Shown: piece after piece, positions 47,536 to 59,078 of the stretch
Layout: every line of letters begins with the position of its first letter
How positions within the stretch are numbered: position 1 is the first letter of the stretch
From: Orobanche coerulescens
Lineage: Eukaryota > Streptophyta > Magnoliopsida > Lamiales > Orobanchaceae
Direction of reading: 5' to 3'
NCBI GenBank assembly: GCA_033398695.1
Contig: CM065801.1
Location: 50,788,358 to 50,852,357 of the forward strand
DNA: 64,000 bases
The notes under the pieces: generated by a model
Databases searched by the model: none
Told to the model about the DNA's origin: nothing
What the model saw: only the letters and a program-made list of their open reading frames with translations
Program-made: the position numbers and the translations under genes

Positions 47536-47801
47536 CTCTCTCCATCCCATAAGAATGTGCTTAAGTTAAATAGTTGTGGATTTGGATGGAGAAAAAGTCC
47601 CTCTCTTTGTTGTATGAGTATGTTAATTATTGTTGTTGATTAATTAAAGGAATAATTGTGTGGGCCATCCTTGGTATTGTTGTAAATATGTTGAAAAAGT
47701 GGAGTAAAAGTATAAAAGATATTTTCTAAAAATAGAATGGACACACTCTTGTGAGACGGATGAAAATAACAAATTGAGCACACTCTTATAGAACGGAGGG
47801 A
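47536..47801. mobile_element. Stowaway-like MITE
   Basis: The left end, CTCTCTCCATCCCATAAGA, and the reverse complement of the right end (CCCTCCGTTCTATAAGAGTGTGC) match the Stowaway consensus CTCCCTCCGTCCC. A TA precedes the left end (47534-47535); the right TSD is degenerate. About 266 bp, noncoding, mobilised in trans by Tc1/mariner transposases. Confidence 0.75.
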
Positions 47802-48022
47802 ATTGATGTTTTAGGCCAAGCTTTATTTAAATAAGTGCAAGTGAAATTAACAATATTGAGCAATACTAAAAGGTTCACCTTCACTACTAACTTAATAATC
47901 GCCTAGTATCAATGATTTGTCCAGAAGAAAAAAGCAGCTTGCAAATATCCAACTTAGATCAAACTCAAGGCTTACTATAAGCTTGCAAGTCTTTCAATCT
48001 CCTACCAAATCAAAGTAAAGAA

Positions 48023-48239
48023 CCCGCAAGGGTAGCCAAGTTGGTGGAGTAGGTGAGCGCGGGACTAAAATGTCACGAGTTCGATTCCCCCTACCAACAC
48101 TTTCTTGGTTGAGCGCATCACATGAACACTTAGTGTGGTTTCTTGGTTGACGTAGTTTTGCGATTACATCCAGTAGAGTGTTTATCCAGGTCTGTGTTTC
48201 GAAGAGTAAGCGGTTCTCCCGTCATCAAAAAAATATGAG
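48023..48239 (+). mobile_element. tRNA-derived SINE
   Basis: Flanked by the 9-bp TSD AGTAAAGAA (48014-48022 and 48240-48248). The 5' part has a Pol III A box (TAGCCAAGTTGGTGG, about 48032) and a B box (GAGTTCGATTCCC, about 48079). The 3' end is an A run followed by ATATGAG. About 217 bp. The near-perfect TSD suggests a fairly recent insertion. Confidence 0.85.
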
Positions 48240-48248
48240 AGTAAAGAA

Positions 48249-49290
48249 TCAATTAGGATATGTAGGGACTTTCAACGAGAGATTTTGGATAATGTACAAA
48301 ACATAAACTAATTGGATATGAAATTATCAAATGACCTTCACATTCCTAACTCTATAAGGCGAAAAGAGAACTCTCTTCACTTCCAAAATCACTAAGGTTG
48401 TTGATTATTTCGGTGCCTGATCTACTTTTCTATATTTAATAATTAATTTGTGTATGCTTGAGATATAGATATATGTGGCTGAGTATAAAATATGAATACA
48501 CCCGATAGTAAAATTTATTCATCCGTTGTGTTGATACCATAAATATACTTGGTCGCTCCATATAAAAATATACACAAGCAATTTTACTATGATTTTCTCA
48601 AAGTGATTGTTTGGCGCGAATGCAAATATGGTTCATATGAGTATACCCGATCACTAATATCATTGGTAATCCAATATACTAACAGTGTATTCCGATTTGT
48701 ATTTAAAGATTTAATTGCAATATATATGCTGCTTAGGTCGAATTATTGTCATACCTTGATTATTAATGATTATTACGGATTCTGTATGTAGTTGTATTAT
48801 GAAAATGATTATGATATTGAGTAGCAAGATTAAGAAGTTGGATCATATCCTTTGACATCATCGAAATAGCCTCAAGAACTTAAACCCTAGCTAAATCGCC
48901 CGAGCCGCCGCGTGAAGGGAGGGAAAATGAAAACAAAAACGCAGAAAAAGATTGTAGTTCCGATATATATACTGCAACAGTTAGTGTACACTAACCATAG
49001 TGATGGAGATGAGATCGCATTAGCATATTTTGACAAATATGATCTTCGCCACAAATAATTATTCTATTTTTATTCATGCACTTAAATAACTGGACCCTTT
49101 AATGTTTTGGGCCTTGATGAGTATTAGTATTTAAACTCATTGTTTTACATTGCCACGAAGATTTTGATGTTTTGATTAATGAAATTAGGGTTTAACCCTT
49201 TGAGCAACACCTAGTATACGTAGTAGTATCAATAGTGTGTTTGTTCTTACGCTTCGCCTGCGTCAGTTAGTACTCATAGTTTGGCAACGC
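48249..49290. other. AT-rich DNA left of the CRM-like gag
   Basis: No clear gene. The right part should contain the leader, and perhaps the 5' LTR, of the CRM-like element whose Gag starts near 49291. I could not identify an LTR end or a primer-binding site. Confidence 0.4.
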
Positions 49291-49345
49291 TCCTGCCGAG
49301 ATGCCTCCTCGACGTCAACCAACGGCCGATGCCACTACCATGGAA

Positions 49346-49741
49346 TGTAATACCCGAGATTTTCCGGTTATTTTGGATTTATCCGGATATTTCTCGGTTG
49401 TCGGGTGTTGGTATTATTTTTTCTATCATTGATCTTGTGTTTATATGGTCGCATGTGATTAATTGTGGCATGGTATTCCATTTCGGATCGATGATGTTTT
49501 CCGCGAGCATTTCGTCGTGTTCGTTCCGTGCGTTTTTGGAAATCGAGTCGTCGGGTCATGGCGGCTGGGCACTGGCCGGACAGGTGCGGCAGGCACTGTC
49601 GGAAGTGCTGGGCAATGGCCGGGCAGGCGCGTCAGGAACCGGCGTAGCGCACGCTACTGCCGGAAGGCTGCGCACGCTAACTCGGCAGGAATAGCGCGCG
49701 CTATTCGGCCGACCAGCGCACGCTATCGGGCTGGGCAGAGA
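49346..49741 (+). repeat. Tekay-2 5' LTR, homologous part
   Basis: Matches the 3' LTR (52927-53015, then 57187 to about 57538) up to GGGCTGGGCAGAGAG, where the two copies part. Four TAGCGCACGCTA-type palindromes lie at 49644-49727. Confidence 0.8.
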
Positions 49742-51480
49742 GCTGCCGGGTCAAGTCGAGTCGTGGTTTGTCGAGTAATATGATGTCATGTCATTCGAGT
49801 TTTCGGGTGATAAGTTGAGTTGTACGTGGTCACAACGTGTCATATGTATTGTCGGGCAAGATTAGTATCGTGGGCGACCGTCATCTCTGTGCGGCCTGTG
49901 GACGTAAGTCTCCTCTCTTATGCGAGGTACCAGTATTTCATGATTTCATTTATGTGCGATAATTGTGGTGCATAAATTTTGTTGCATGGTGTTGTGAAAT
50001 GGAATCCATGTTTGGTATTCGTGTTACGTTGTTTGTATATTGAGTTCAATGTATTGATGGTTGGACACTGAATGGTGCAATACGATGTGAAAACTGTGAA
50101 CTTTAGTGTGATACCGAGGTTGTATCGATGGCAGAGTTCGTGAGGAACTCATATGGATGGTTTTGACGTATGTCTGAATTGGGTGTTCACGAATCGTATG
50201 TGATTAAATTTATAATCTCGTCTGCCGATTAGGCCTGTGATTTCAAGTTCGAATATTTTTAATTGTGTCCGTTGCGTTTAAGTTTGAAAACGGTTTTTTA
50301 AAAGATTTTATGAGCTTGAGTATGTTTGAAAAAGAATCGATTTTTGAAAATATTCCGATGATGCGGTTAAACAACGATTTTATATGGATTTCGATATCGG
50401 TTAAATTTTGACAAGTTAGTCATGTATTTTCAAATGACACCTTCAGACGGTATCCGCAAAATGTGTTTCAATACTTCGGACATTGCAAACCGTTATCGTC
50501 ACTTTTGGATAAGATCGAAAGGATTTTGGAAAAATTTTATTTTTCAAAACAACTTTGATTTTTGGAATTTAAGACATTATGTACTTGCGTGTTGGGACTA
50601 AGTCGTTGCAAAAAGTTGTTACGTTGTTATGCTTGTCGGGGAATTTTGCGGTGTTTCTAAATGCCGGGATATATTGTTAGGAGTCGAACCTTAGCCTTCG
50701 GAACCGTTTCGGGGCTGATGGGACAATTCTGCTGTCCTGCAGCTAGTGATTACGGCCGTAAGATGTTTACCATTACGGTCGTAAGCTCCTAGATGTTACG
50801 GTCGTAGACTGCATGTTATTACGGCCGTCAGCTTGTGACTGTTATGACAATAATTTGGTTATTACGGGGATATCTGTGCTCTTTCTCGATCATTTGATTC
50901 ACTTGATATTATTGACGTGTAATTAATTACTACCTTTCTTTTTAGTGAATCTTGGGAGTACACTTATGTGTTGTGACAGTAAGGTCTGTGTTAATTGTAT
51001 TATTCTGTGATGTTACCCTGATGGGATAGTCGATATGTGGTAATGATTAGTGCTGGTACAAGTGGTTTTCCACCCGGGGACGGTTTGGCGAAACCTCTGG
51101 GGGTCGATGCTAAAGTGCATGGCCACAGATTGTCCTGTGTATTGTTATTCGTGATAGTGTGGCGTGGTAACATGTGGTTACCCTATAGGTTATTTTGATG
51201 ATATTGTTTATCGAGTCGAGTGATGTTTCGAAACGTTGTTTGCAAATGACTTCAAAACGAAATAGTTACGATAATGGAATCATGGTTTTAATTAAACGAC
51301 CGAGGTATTAAAAGTATTTCGTTTCAAAAATTTCATTTTGGTAAAATATTTCAAACTCAAGAATTTCAAAATATTATCATTCGAACGGATACCTTGGAAA
51401 ATCTTATTTTTAAAGAATGTTACAAATGTTCAGCCCAATGATACGTATATGGTTTTGACAGTGTTTGTTTGGTAAAGATC
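49742..51480 (+). repeat. Tekay-2 5' region unlike its 3' LTR
   Basis: Reads like another Tekay LTR subtype: TTTTCCACCCGGGGACGG (about 51066) resembles the 70-bp units of the 3' LTR. Four TTACGGCCGTAA-type palindromes occur at 50750-50830. No primer-binding site was found before gag. Probably the product of recombination between two related elements, or a deletion. Confidence 0.5.
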
Positions 51481-52461
51481 ATGCAATCAACAAGAAGTAA
51501 TGTTGATGTTGGTACCACCACCATCCTTCGTCAGGTGGTTGATCAGTTGCACAGATGAATCAGAATGTGCACCGGGACGAGAACCCAGATGGGGATAATG
51601 GAGCTAGTAAATGGTTACGAGATGTGATGAGAATGCACCCGCCTCGTTTTGTAGGATCTTCGGACTCGTTGGGTTGGGAGAACTGGCTCTTCCAGTTGGA
51701 CAGAACATTTGATGTTGTAGCTTGTCCGAACGAAAGGAGAGTACCTATTGCTCAATACATGTTCGATAAGGAAGCGGCAGACTGGTGGGAGGCCGTAGCG
51801 CCTAGTGATCGGATAGCTACTTAGGCTGAATTCAAGACTGCCATGGAGGCAAACTATTGTCTGCCGCCTATTAAATAACGTAGGATTGTCGAGTTTTTCT
51901 CGGCGACGCCCCAAGACGTGTCGGTATCTCAGGCAATAGGCGATTATAATCGGTAGTTATGTTATGTTCGAGATCAAGTGAGAAGTGAGGCAGATAAGGT
52001 TCGCTATTTCGATATGCGTATGAAACCTCATGTTCGACAGTGTATGGCTCCTTTTATGTGTACCACGTTGAAGGATTATCAAGACCGAGCCTTAGCATTT
52101 GAAATGGCGGTATTGTCTACCGAGTCAGTGTTGGTAGCGAAGAAACAGAAGATTACTGGTAGTTTCTCTAAGGGACAGATGAGTGAGTTTCATGAGCCTG
52201 TTGATTCGCATCGACCGAGACTTCTCATTCGGTTGGTCAGTTCAAAAATCCTATTCCGGTGGATAGCAAGGGTAGTAGTGTGAAAATGTGTTTCAACTAC
52301 AGTAGTGTGGGCCACACCAGTATGAATTGTCGTTCGCTGCAAGTGAATTGTTTCAAGTGTGGTCAAGCGGGGCACCAAGCGGTGCATTGTGAGACTGTTG
52401 CTATTATGTTCGGGAAGCGAGATTTCGTTCCTAATTCGGGAGGGCCTAGCGGTACCCAGTG
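51481..52461 (+). pseudogene. Tekay-2 gag, broken
   Basis: ATG at 51481 opens a short frame closed by TGA near 51556. The overlapping frame 51555-51824 holds 'MRMHPPRFVGSSDSLGWENW', similar to Tekay-1 Gag. More pieces lie at 51978-52283 ('DKVRYFDMRMKP', 'TTLKDYQDRALAFEM'). Of the two zinc knuckles near 52288-52390, the first has lost a Cys ('CFNYSSVGHTSMNC') and the second, 'CFKCGQAGHQAVHC', is intact. Confidence 0.75.
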
Positions 52462-52592
52462 ATAGTATTTTATGTTGGTCTTATGGATTCTATCTTGTGT
52501 GTAGACTTGATATGTGATGTTTGATGAATGGTTCTTGATATCTGATATTCTTGTTTGAATAATTCCGTGTGGATTGTTGTGATGGTTGTTTT

Positions 52593-52835
52593 AGCTCAAT
52601 CCGCGTGGGTTGTTGAACCTACGGAGACACGTGACAGGAGATCACGGGTGATGAACATGTTTATTGTGATTGTTGCTTAGCTCAATCTGTGTTGGTTTTC
52701 GAACCTACGGAGACACGTGACAGGAGATCACGGGGTCACGAGCATAATTGATGTTGATATACTGTTTCAACTCAATCCGTGTGGGTTGTTAAAACCTACG
52801 GAGACACGTAACTGTAGATCACGGGGTCATGAGTT
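52593..52835 (+). repeat. Three tandem units of about 86-89 bp before the Tekay-2 polypurine tract
   Basis: Units starting at about 52593, 52679 and 52768 share CTCAATCCGTGTGGGTTGTT, CCTACGGAGACACGTGAC and GATCACGGGGTCA. They lie between gag and the polypurine tract, where pol would be in a complete element. Confidence 0.75.
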
Positions 52836-53020
52836 GATATTTATATGCTTGAGCATGGCGTTTTGCTAGCACTGTGATGTCTTTGTTTTAAGTTTCGGGA
52901 CGAAACTTTTTTTTAGAGGGGTAGAATGTAATACCCTAGATTTTCGTTCCGGTTATTTTGGATTTATCCGGATATTTCTCGGTTGCCGGGTGTCGGTATT
53001 ATTTTTCCCTATCATTGCTT

Positions 53021-54056
53021 TGTTGGGAACGGGGTCGGATATTGCGCCGTTTGCGGAAGCGTAAATTAAAAAGCAGAAATTAAATGACGCACGGATTTAT
53101 AGAGGTTCGGCTATAAACGAGCCTACGTCCTCTCTTTATCTTTTTCAATAGGATAAAGATAGCAACCTCTACGCCTCTCTTCTATCGGTCGAGGTAAAAC
53201 CGTTACAATCACGTCTTCTATTGGTCCGTGATAAACCACTCGTACTTGTCTTTGCGTCGGTCCAAGTTAAACCGTTTTCCTTTTCTATCGGACAAGGAAT
53301 CAACCGCTCTAGCTTTATATGGGTACTAGATAAACCTCACGAAGATAGCGATTGCGATTCTAACAATGCCGGATCCTTGATCCTAATAACACCGAATCCA
53401 ATCGTATCTTTTCTTTTACCACTCGTGTATGATTTTGTGTATAACACTCAATCACTCAATGTAAGCTCAATATTACAACAACAATACAATGAATATCAAT
53501 CTCAGATGAATGTGTAGTATGCTTGAAGTTGTTGTACTCAATCAATACCATAGACATGGTATTTATAGCCTCCATCTTCAAACTAGCCGTTAGCTGCCAG
53601 ACTGCTCATTACGTACGCTATCGTCTCCTTATTACGTACGCAAGCCTCATTACGTACATTAACCATCCCAGGTTACGTACGTTAGCCTAGTCTAGTTTCA
53701 GTCCAGTAACATTCGTTTCTTTCTTTACGTACGTTATCATACTTTTCATTACGTACGTTAATAGTACGTCACTGCTAACGTCATATGTCCGTTGCCACCT
53801 TTTTGACTTCGACTCGTCCAACGTTCATCTGGTTTGAACTGTGTTACGTACGTTATCTCTCATCCATTACGTACGTTAGCTTCATCATCTAACGTACGTT
53901 AACAATGTCTTGTTACGTACATTAGCTTTGTTTTTCTCCAGCATTATGCACTTCGTTTTCCTTCGATGCTTGCTTCGTCTCTTTGTTGTTTTGTTTTGCT
54001 TATCAACATTAATCATCAAAACATTTTTAATATGCATGGAACAAAATGTTCCAACA
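53021..54056 (-). repeat. Sirevirus-like 3' LTR
   Basis: Ends TGTTGGAACA...CCCAACA on the minus strand. Ten TTACGTACGTTA-type palindromes span 53609-53926. A minus-strand TATA box (53567-53561) follows in element orientation. Confidence 0.93.
53609..53926. repeat. Array of ten TTACGTACGTTA palindromes
   Basis: Ten copies of a palindrome with core ACGTACGT, irregularly spaced, upstream of the TATA box in element orientation. Second copy at 56734-57051. Confidence 0.9.
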
Positions 54057-54543
54057 ATCTCCCCCTTTTGATGATTACAAAACAACACTTTGTCAAAGGG
54101 ATTTACCTGCAAAAATACAAATATATGTATACGTGTACAGACCAAAGTTTTCGACTTTGTCCGTTTTGTTAGAATCTTCTCCCGTTTCTTTTTCAACTTC
54201 TTCTTTCTCCTTCTTTCCTTTTCTTTTTCTTATCGATTTTTCAAATTTTCCTCATCTTTTCGACGTCTCCTCATTTTTCTTTTTCTGTCATTTTTTTCGA
54301 CTTCTCCTCTTCATTTTTCAATTCCTTCGTTTCTCCCCCTTTCAGGGTAAATCCCATTTTCCTCCTTTCTCTCCCCCTTTTTGTTTTCATCAAAAAGTAA
54401 AAAAAATTGAAATAAATAATACCAAAATATAAAATATGCATGATACAATTTATGAATATTTGCATAAAGGGTAAAAAAAAACTCCCCCTGAGAATAATAT
54501 CTCCCCTTAAAAAAATATACTCCCCCTGAGTAAAATATAAAAA
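54057..54543 (-). other. Polypurine-rich 3' region of the Sirevirus-like element
   Basis: Between gag and the 3' LTR, the minus strand is purine-rich, with at least five GGGGAG-type runs. One abuts the LTR (AAAAGGGGGAGATTG). Long T/C-rich runs on the plus strand give spurious ORFs. Confidence 0.75.
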
Positions 54544-56085
54544 TCAATTTTTGGGGATCCAACTTATAGTTGGTTTTTGTTTCGAGACATAAACAATATT
54601 TGAAATATTTGTTCCTTTAGGAACCCAAATTTTCTTAATTTTTATCGTCCGGCGAGGGCTTTTGCAATTTGAAATGTGATGCCCGATTTTCAAACACTTT
54701 TCGCAATGAGGTATTTTAAAATTAACAGATTCGTTTTTCGAACGTGGTTTGAAACCTAACCCCTCTTTATTTAAAGTATATTTTTGAACACATAATATTT
54801 GTTCAAATTTATCGTTGCCGCACGAGAATTTTCTTGTCAAAGATTTTAGTTCATCTTGAACTTTTAAAAGATCATTCTTCAAAATATTCTCATTTTCAAT
54901 GCATTTTGAATGATCGATTTCGACAAATTTTCCCTTCTCGATAATTTTGGAATTTTCAATCTCCAAAGATTTAATTTTAGACTTAAGGGATTTAATTTCC
55001 GATAAAGAATTTTGGAAATCCGTATGTAATAACTCAAATGCATCAAAAATTTCATCACGGGAGGATGTACTTACTTGGCTTTCGACGTCGCTGTCGTCGA
55101 ACGAACTGCGGGCCATGAGAGCGAGATTATTTTGATTGATGAAATCATCGTCTTCATCTTCATCGCTCCAAGTAGCCACGAGAACCTCCTTCTTGGGTTT
55201 GGCACGGCAATGCTTAGCCAAGTGGCCTGGTTTTCCACATTGTCGACAAGAGTTGTCGAACTTCTTTGTTTCGCTCGAGATATCCTTCTTCCTCCGGTTT
55301 AATAAGGTTTGGAATTTATTAATATTCTTGTCATAATATGCCGCTTCTTCGTCGCTTTCTTCCATCGGGATTTCTTCCTTCTTTCTCGATATCTTAGCCT
55401 TCATGGCTAGCGATTTTTCTTTCGGTTTCGGCTTGACACTTCGTGATTTTAACATGATCTCATAATTAATTAGCGAACCAACGAGGGCGCTAAAATCAAG
55501 CGTGTTGAGATCTTTGGATTCCATAATCGCGGTCACGGTGCCGTCCCATTCGCTAGGTAGTGATCGTAAAATTTTCTTAACTTTTTCACTACTAGATAAT
55601 GGTTTTCCGAATGATGCAAGTCCATTTGTGATGACCGAGAATCGGTCGAGCATATTGGTGATGGACTCGTCACCTTTCATCATAAATAACTCGTAGTCAT
55701 GGAGAAGCATATTGATTTTCATCTCCTTGACTTGAGTCGTCCCTTCGTGTGTGATTTCTAGAATTTTCCATATTTCTTTCGCACTCTCACACGACGAGAT
55801 TCGATTGACCTCTTCAGGATTTAAGGCACAAAATAAAAGTTGGGTGGCCTTACAATTAAGATGGTCATTTTTCCAATCGGCATCATCGTATTCTTCAAAA
55901 GATTTGAGCGTACCGTCAGATTTGATAAGAACTTTTGGGCCGAGACAAATAATCTTCCAAATCTCTATATCGTAGGCACGAATAAAGATTGACATCTTTT
56001 TCTTCCATGTCAAATAATTTGAGCCATCAAAGAATGGTGGTCGGTTGATAGCAAGGCCTTCGACTGGAGAGAATTGAAACGCCAT
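54544..56085 (-). CDS. Sirevirus-like Gag, intact 513 residues
   Basis: Structural protein of the virus-like particle. It starts at ATG 56085, shortly after the primer-binding site, and is uninterrupted. The UBN2-type Gag domain covers roughly residues 20-210 ('FFDGSNYLTWKKKM', 'TQVKEMKINML'). A first CCHC knuckle 'CRQCGKPGHLAKHC' lies at 280-293, an acidic stretch ('SDEDEDDDF') at about 307-315, and a coiled-coil-like region at about 350-420. A second knuckle 'CEKCLKIGHHISNC' lies at 461-474, and the tail ends with 'KKIWVPKGT'. In autonomous Sireviruses protease, integrase and RT would follow; here the stop is followed by the polypurine-rich region. The protein could still assemble particles that use enzymes from a related element. 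Confidence 0.9.
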   Translation of the reverse strand: MAFQFSPVEGLAINRPPFFDGSNYLTWKKKMSIFIRAYDIEIWKIICLGPKVLIKSDGTLKSFEEYDDADWKNDHLNCKATQLLFCALNPEEVNRISSCESAKEIWKILEITHEGTTQVKEMKINMLLHDYELFMMKGDESITNMLDRFSVITNGLASFGKPLSSSEKVKKILRSLPSEWDGTVTAIMESKDLNTLDFSALVGSLINYEIMLKSRSVKPKPKEKSLAMKAKISRKKEEIPMEESDEEAAYYDKNINKFQTLLNRRKKDISSETKKFDNSCRQCGKPGHLAKHCRAKPKKEVLVATWSDEDEDDDFINQNNLALMARSSFDDSDVESQVSTSSRDEIFDAFELLHTDFQNSLSEIKSLKSKIKSLEIENSKIIEKGKFVEIDHSKCIENENILKNDLLKVQDELKSLTRKFSCGNDKFEQILCVQKYTLNKEGLGFKPRSKNESVNFKIPHCEKCLKIGHHISNCKSPRRTIKIKKIWVPKGTNISNIVYVSKQKPTISWIPKN

Positions 56086-56145
56086 TTTTGGATCTTTTCT
56101 CCTCGGATGTTAAGCCGCGTATTGGAGTACCGCTCTGATACCAAT

Positions 56146-57181
56146 TGTTGGGAACGGGGTCGGATATTGCGCCGTTTGCGGAGGCGTAAATTAAAAAGTA
56201 GAAATTAAATGACGCACGGATTTATAGAGGTTCAGCTATAAACGAGCCTACGTCCTCTCTTTATCTTTTTCAATAGGATAAAGATAGCAACCTCTACGCC
56301 TCTCTTCTATCGGTCGAGGTAAAACCGTTACAATCACGTCTTCTATTGGTACGTGATAAACCACTCGTACTTGTCTTTGCGTCGGTCCAAGTTAAACCAT
56401 TTTCCTTTTCTATCGGACAAGGAATCAACCGCTCTAGCTTTATATGGGTACTAGATAAACCTCACGAAGATAGCGATTGCGATTCTAACAATGCCGGATC
56501 CTTGATCCTAATAACACCGAATCCAATCGTATCTTTTCTTTTACCACTCGTGTATGATTTTGTGTATAACACTCAATCACTCAATGTAAGCTCAATATTA
56601 CAACAACAATACAATGAATATCAATCTCAGATGAATGTGTAGTATGCTTGAAGTTGTTGTACTCAATCAATACCATAGACATGGTATTTATAGCCTCCAT
56701 CTTCAAACTAGCCGTTAGCTGCCAGACTGCTCATTACGTACGCTATCGTCTCCTTATTACGTACGCAAGCCTCATTACGTACATTAACCATCCCAGGTTA
56801 CGTACGTTAGCCTAGTCTAGTTTCAGTCCAGTAACATTCGTTTCTTTCTTTACGTACGTTATCATACTTTTCATTACGTACGTTAATAGTACGTCACTGC
56901 TAACGTCATATGTCCGTTGCCACCTTTTTGACTTCGACTCGTCCAACGTTCATCTGGTTTGAACTGTGTTACGTACGTTATCTCTCATCCATTACGTACG
57001 TTAGCTTCATCATCTAACGTACGTTAACAATGTCTTGTTACGTACATTAGCTTTGTTTTTCTCCAGCATTATGCACTTCGTTTTCCTTCGATGCTTGCTT
57101 CGTCTCTTCGTTGTTTTGTTTTGCTTATCAACATTAATCATCAAAACATTTTTAATATGCATGGAACAAAGTGTTCCAACA
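56146..57181 (-). repeat. Sirevirus-like 5' LTR
   Basis: Same length as the left copy, offset 3125 bp. The palindrome array is at 56734-57051. The identical 98-residue ORFs in both LTRs are LTR sequence, not genes. Confidence 0.93.
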
Positions 57182-58805
57182 TGCTTTTGTGTTTATATGG
57201 TCGCATGTGATTAATTGTGGCATGGTATTTCATTTCGGATTGATGATGTTGTCCGCGAGCATTTCGTCGTGTTCGTTCCGTGCATTTTCAGAAATCGAGT
57301 CGTCCGATCATGGCGGCTGGGCACTGGCCGGACAGGTGCGGCATGCACTGTCGGAAGTGCTGGGCACTGGCCGTATAGGTGCGGCAGGCACTGTCGGAAG
57401 TGCTGGGCAATGGTCGGGCAGACGCGACAGGAACCAGCATAGCGCACACTACTGCGGGAAGGCTGCGCATGCTAACTCGGCAGGAATAGTGAGCGCTATT
57501 CGGCCGACCAGCGCACGCTATCGGGCTGGGCAGAGAGGTTTCTGAGGTTCTGGACTCAGGGAGGATCGACAGGTAGCGCACGCTACTGTCGGTAGTAGCG
57601 CGCGCTAATCGGCAGGTGTAGAGCATGCTGTCGGCCGACCAGCGCATGCTACCTGGCCGAGCAGTTTAGTCCAGAGAGATCTGGACAGATCGGCTAGCGC
57701 ACACTAGCGTCCGCGCAGCGCGCGCTATCGCGGTCGGGCAGGCATGTTGGGTCTACAGTACCGGGTTGTGCGGGCCCCGGCCGAAGGTTCTAGGCCGAGG
57801 CTGCACGCTACCCGGAAGGCCTAGCGCATGCTAATGCCCACTTCTATAAATATGACTGAGCAGTTATATTTCCTCTCAGCTATCATTTCCTTTCTTTGCT
57901 GTCCGCGGCTGGAGTTTCGAAGGAGGCGAAGGCATGTTGTTAAACAACAAATCCACTAAGTTCTAGAGCTTATATCATCGATTAATCCCTACATAAGCTC
58001 ATTTGATCCAGCGAATCAATGTTAGATTTCCTAAAATCTTAGTTTTGTGACAATTGGGGGTTTTGCTTGGTTTTGATCGATTAACCCGTAGTAACTCAGA
58101 TTTGAGATGGATCGATGATTATTAAGTTATATTCTATCGTTTTCCTTGTTGTTCCATGGTCCGATTGCTATATATCCGTCGTTTTGTTGAGTTCTTAATC
58201 GATGCCTTGAAGGTGTTCGGTGAAAGGTCTTACAGGGGGGATTTGGGCGTTATGCGACTATTATTCCTCGTACGATCGTTGATTTATTGATGATATGTCG
58301 TAGGGACGAAATACTTGTGAAGAACTTAAGTCGGAACCCTCCCGTTCGTTGTTTTCTTCGGGGTCCTAGTTTCCCAGTGGAGCCGTGTTGTTCGGAGTGT
58401 TTGATATCGGTTATTAAGGCAAGTATTCTATATATACGATTTGTGTCTTGTGGATAAGTTTATGTATTGTATTTATGATGATTTGGTTTATCTTCGTGGT
58501 TATGATTCGTGCGGTTTGATTATTCGAATGTTTGTTGGTATTAATGATATTCTTGCTTGTTTAACCTTGTGAAGTCGTGTTGGTCATGTTAGTTGCGTGA
58601 TTCGTGCTGGGCTTGATTTCTTAGGTTTGAGGTATGGTGATGATTATAATTATTATGAGATTGATTATGCACTTGGACATGTATTTTGGTGTATGATTGG
58701 TTGTTCGAACATAATTGTATTAAGGTGTGTTATCTGTGGTGATGGGTTATGTTTTGGTTGCGTATGCTACTTGTGAACTATGAGTTTGAATGACATGTTG
58801 TCGTT

Positions 58806-59078
58806 CTTCCACCTGGGTAGGGTCTGACGAGGCCTCTAGGAACCGGTACTAAGGGGTACGGTCATGGAAGTCGTTTTCCACCTGGGGAGGGTCTTACGAG
58901 ACCTCTAGGGACCGGTACTAAGGGATACAGTCGCGGGAGTTGGTTACCCACCTGGGGAAGGCTCGACGGGGCCTCTAGGGACCGTTACTAAGGGGTACGG
59001 TCGTGGGAGTTGGTTACCCACCTGGGGAAGTCTCGACGGGGCCTCTAGGGGCTGGTACTAAGGGGTACGGCCGTGGGT
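58806..59078 (+). repeat. Four tandem 70-bp units in the Tekay-2 3' LTR
   Basis: Units begin at about 58806, 58876, 58946 and 59016. Shared words are CCACCTGGG, GGCCTCTAGG, CCGGTACTAAGGGGTACGG and a final GTCGTGGGAGTTGG. They lie downstream of the TATA box, in R/U5. Confidence 0.85.

Larger units (their letters stand above)
53021..57181 (-). mobile_element. Gag-only Sirevirus-like Ty1/copia element (non-autonomous)
   Basis: LTRs 53021-54056 and 56146-57181 (1036 bp each) are flanked by the exact TSD TGCTT (53016-53020 and 57182-57186). Primer-binding site ATTGGTATCAGAG (minus strand, 56145-56133). Several polypurine-tract-like runs (GGGGGAGT, AGGGGAGAT, AAAGGGGGAGA) occur at 54057-54530. The only gene is a 513-residue Gag. 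Multiple polypurine tracts and palindrome-bearing LTRs are features reported for Sireviruses. About seven base differences between the LTRs by eye, and no indels, point to a recent insertion. Confidence 0.93.

Noticed and set aside
53221..53517. 98-residue ORF, identical at 56346-56642
   Set aside because: It lies wholly inside both LTR copies of the Sirevirus-like element, so its duplication reflects LTR identity and not a gene.
54090..54432. Ser/Phe-rich ORFs
   Set aside because: Translations of the pyrimidine-rich strand of the polypurine region next to the Sirevirus-like LTR.
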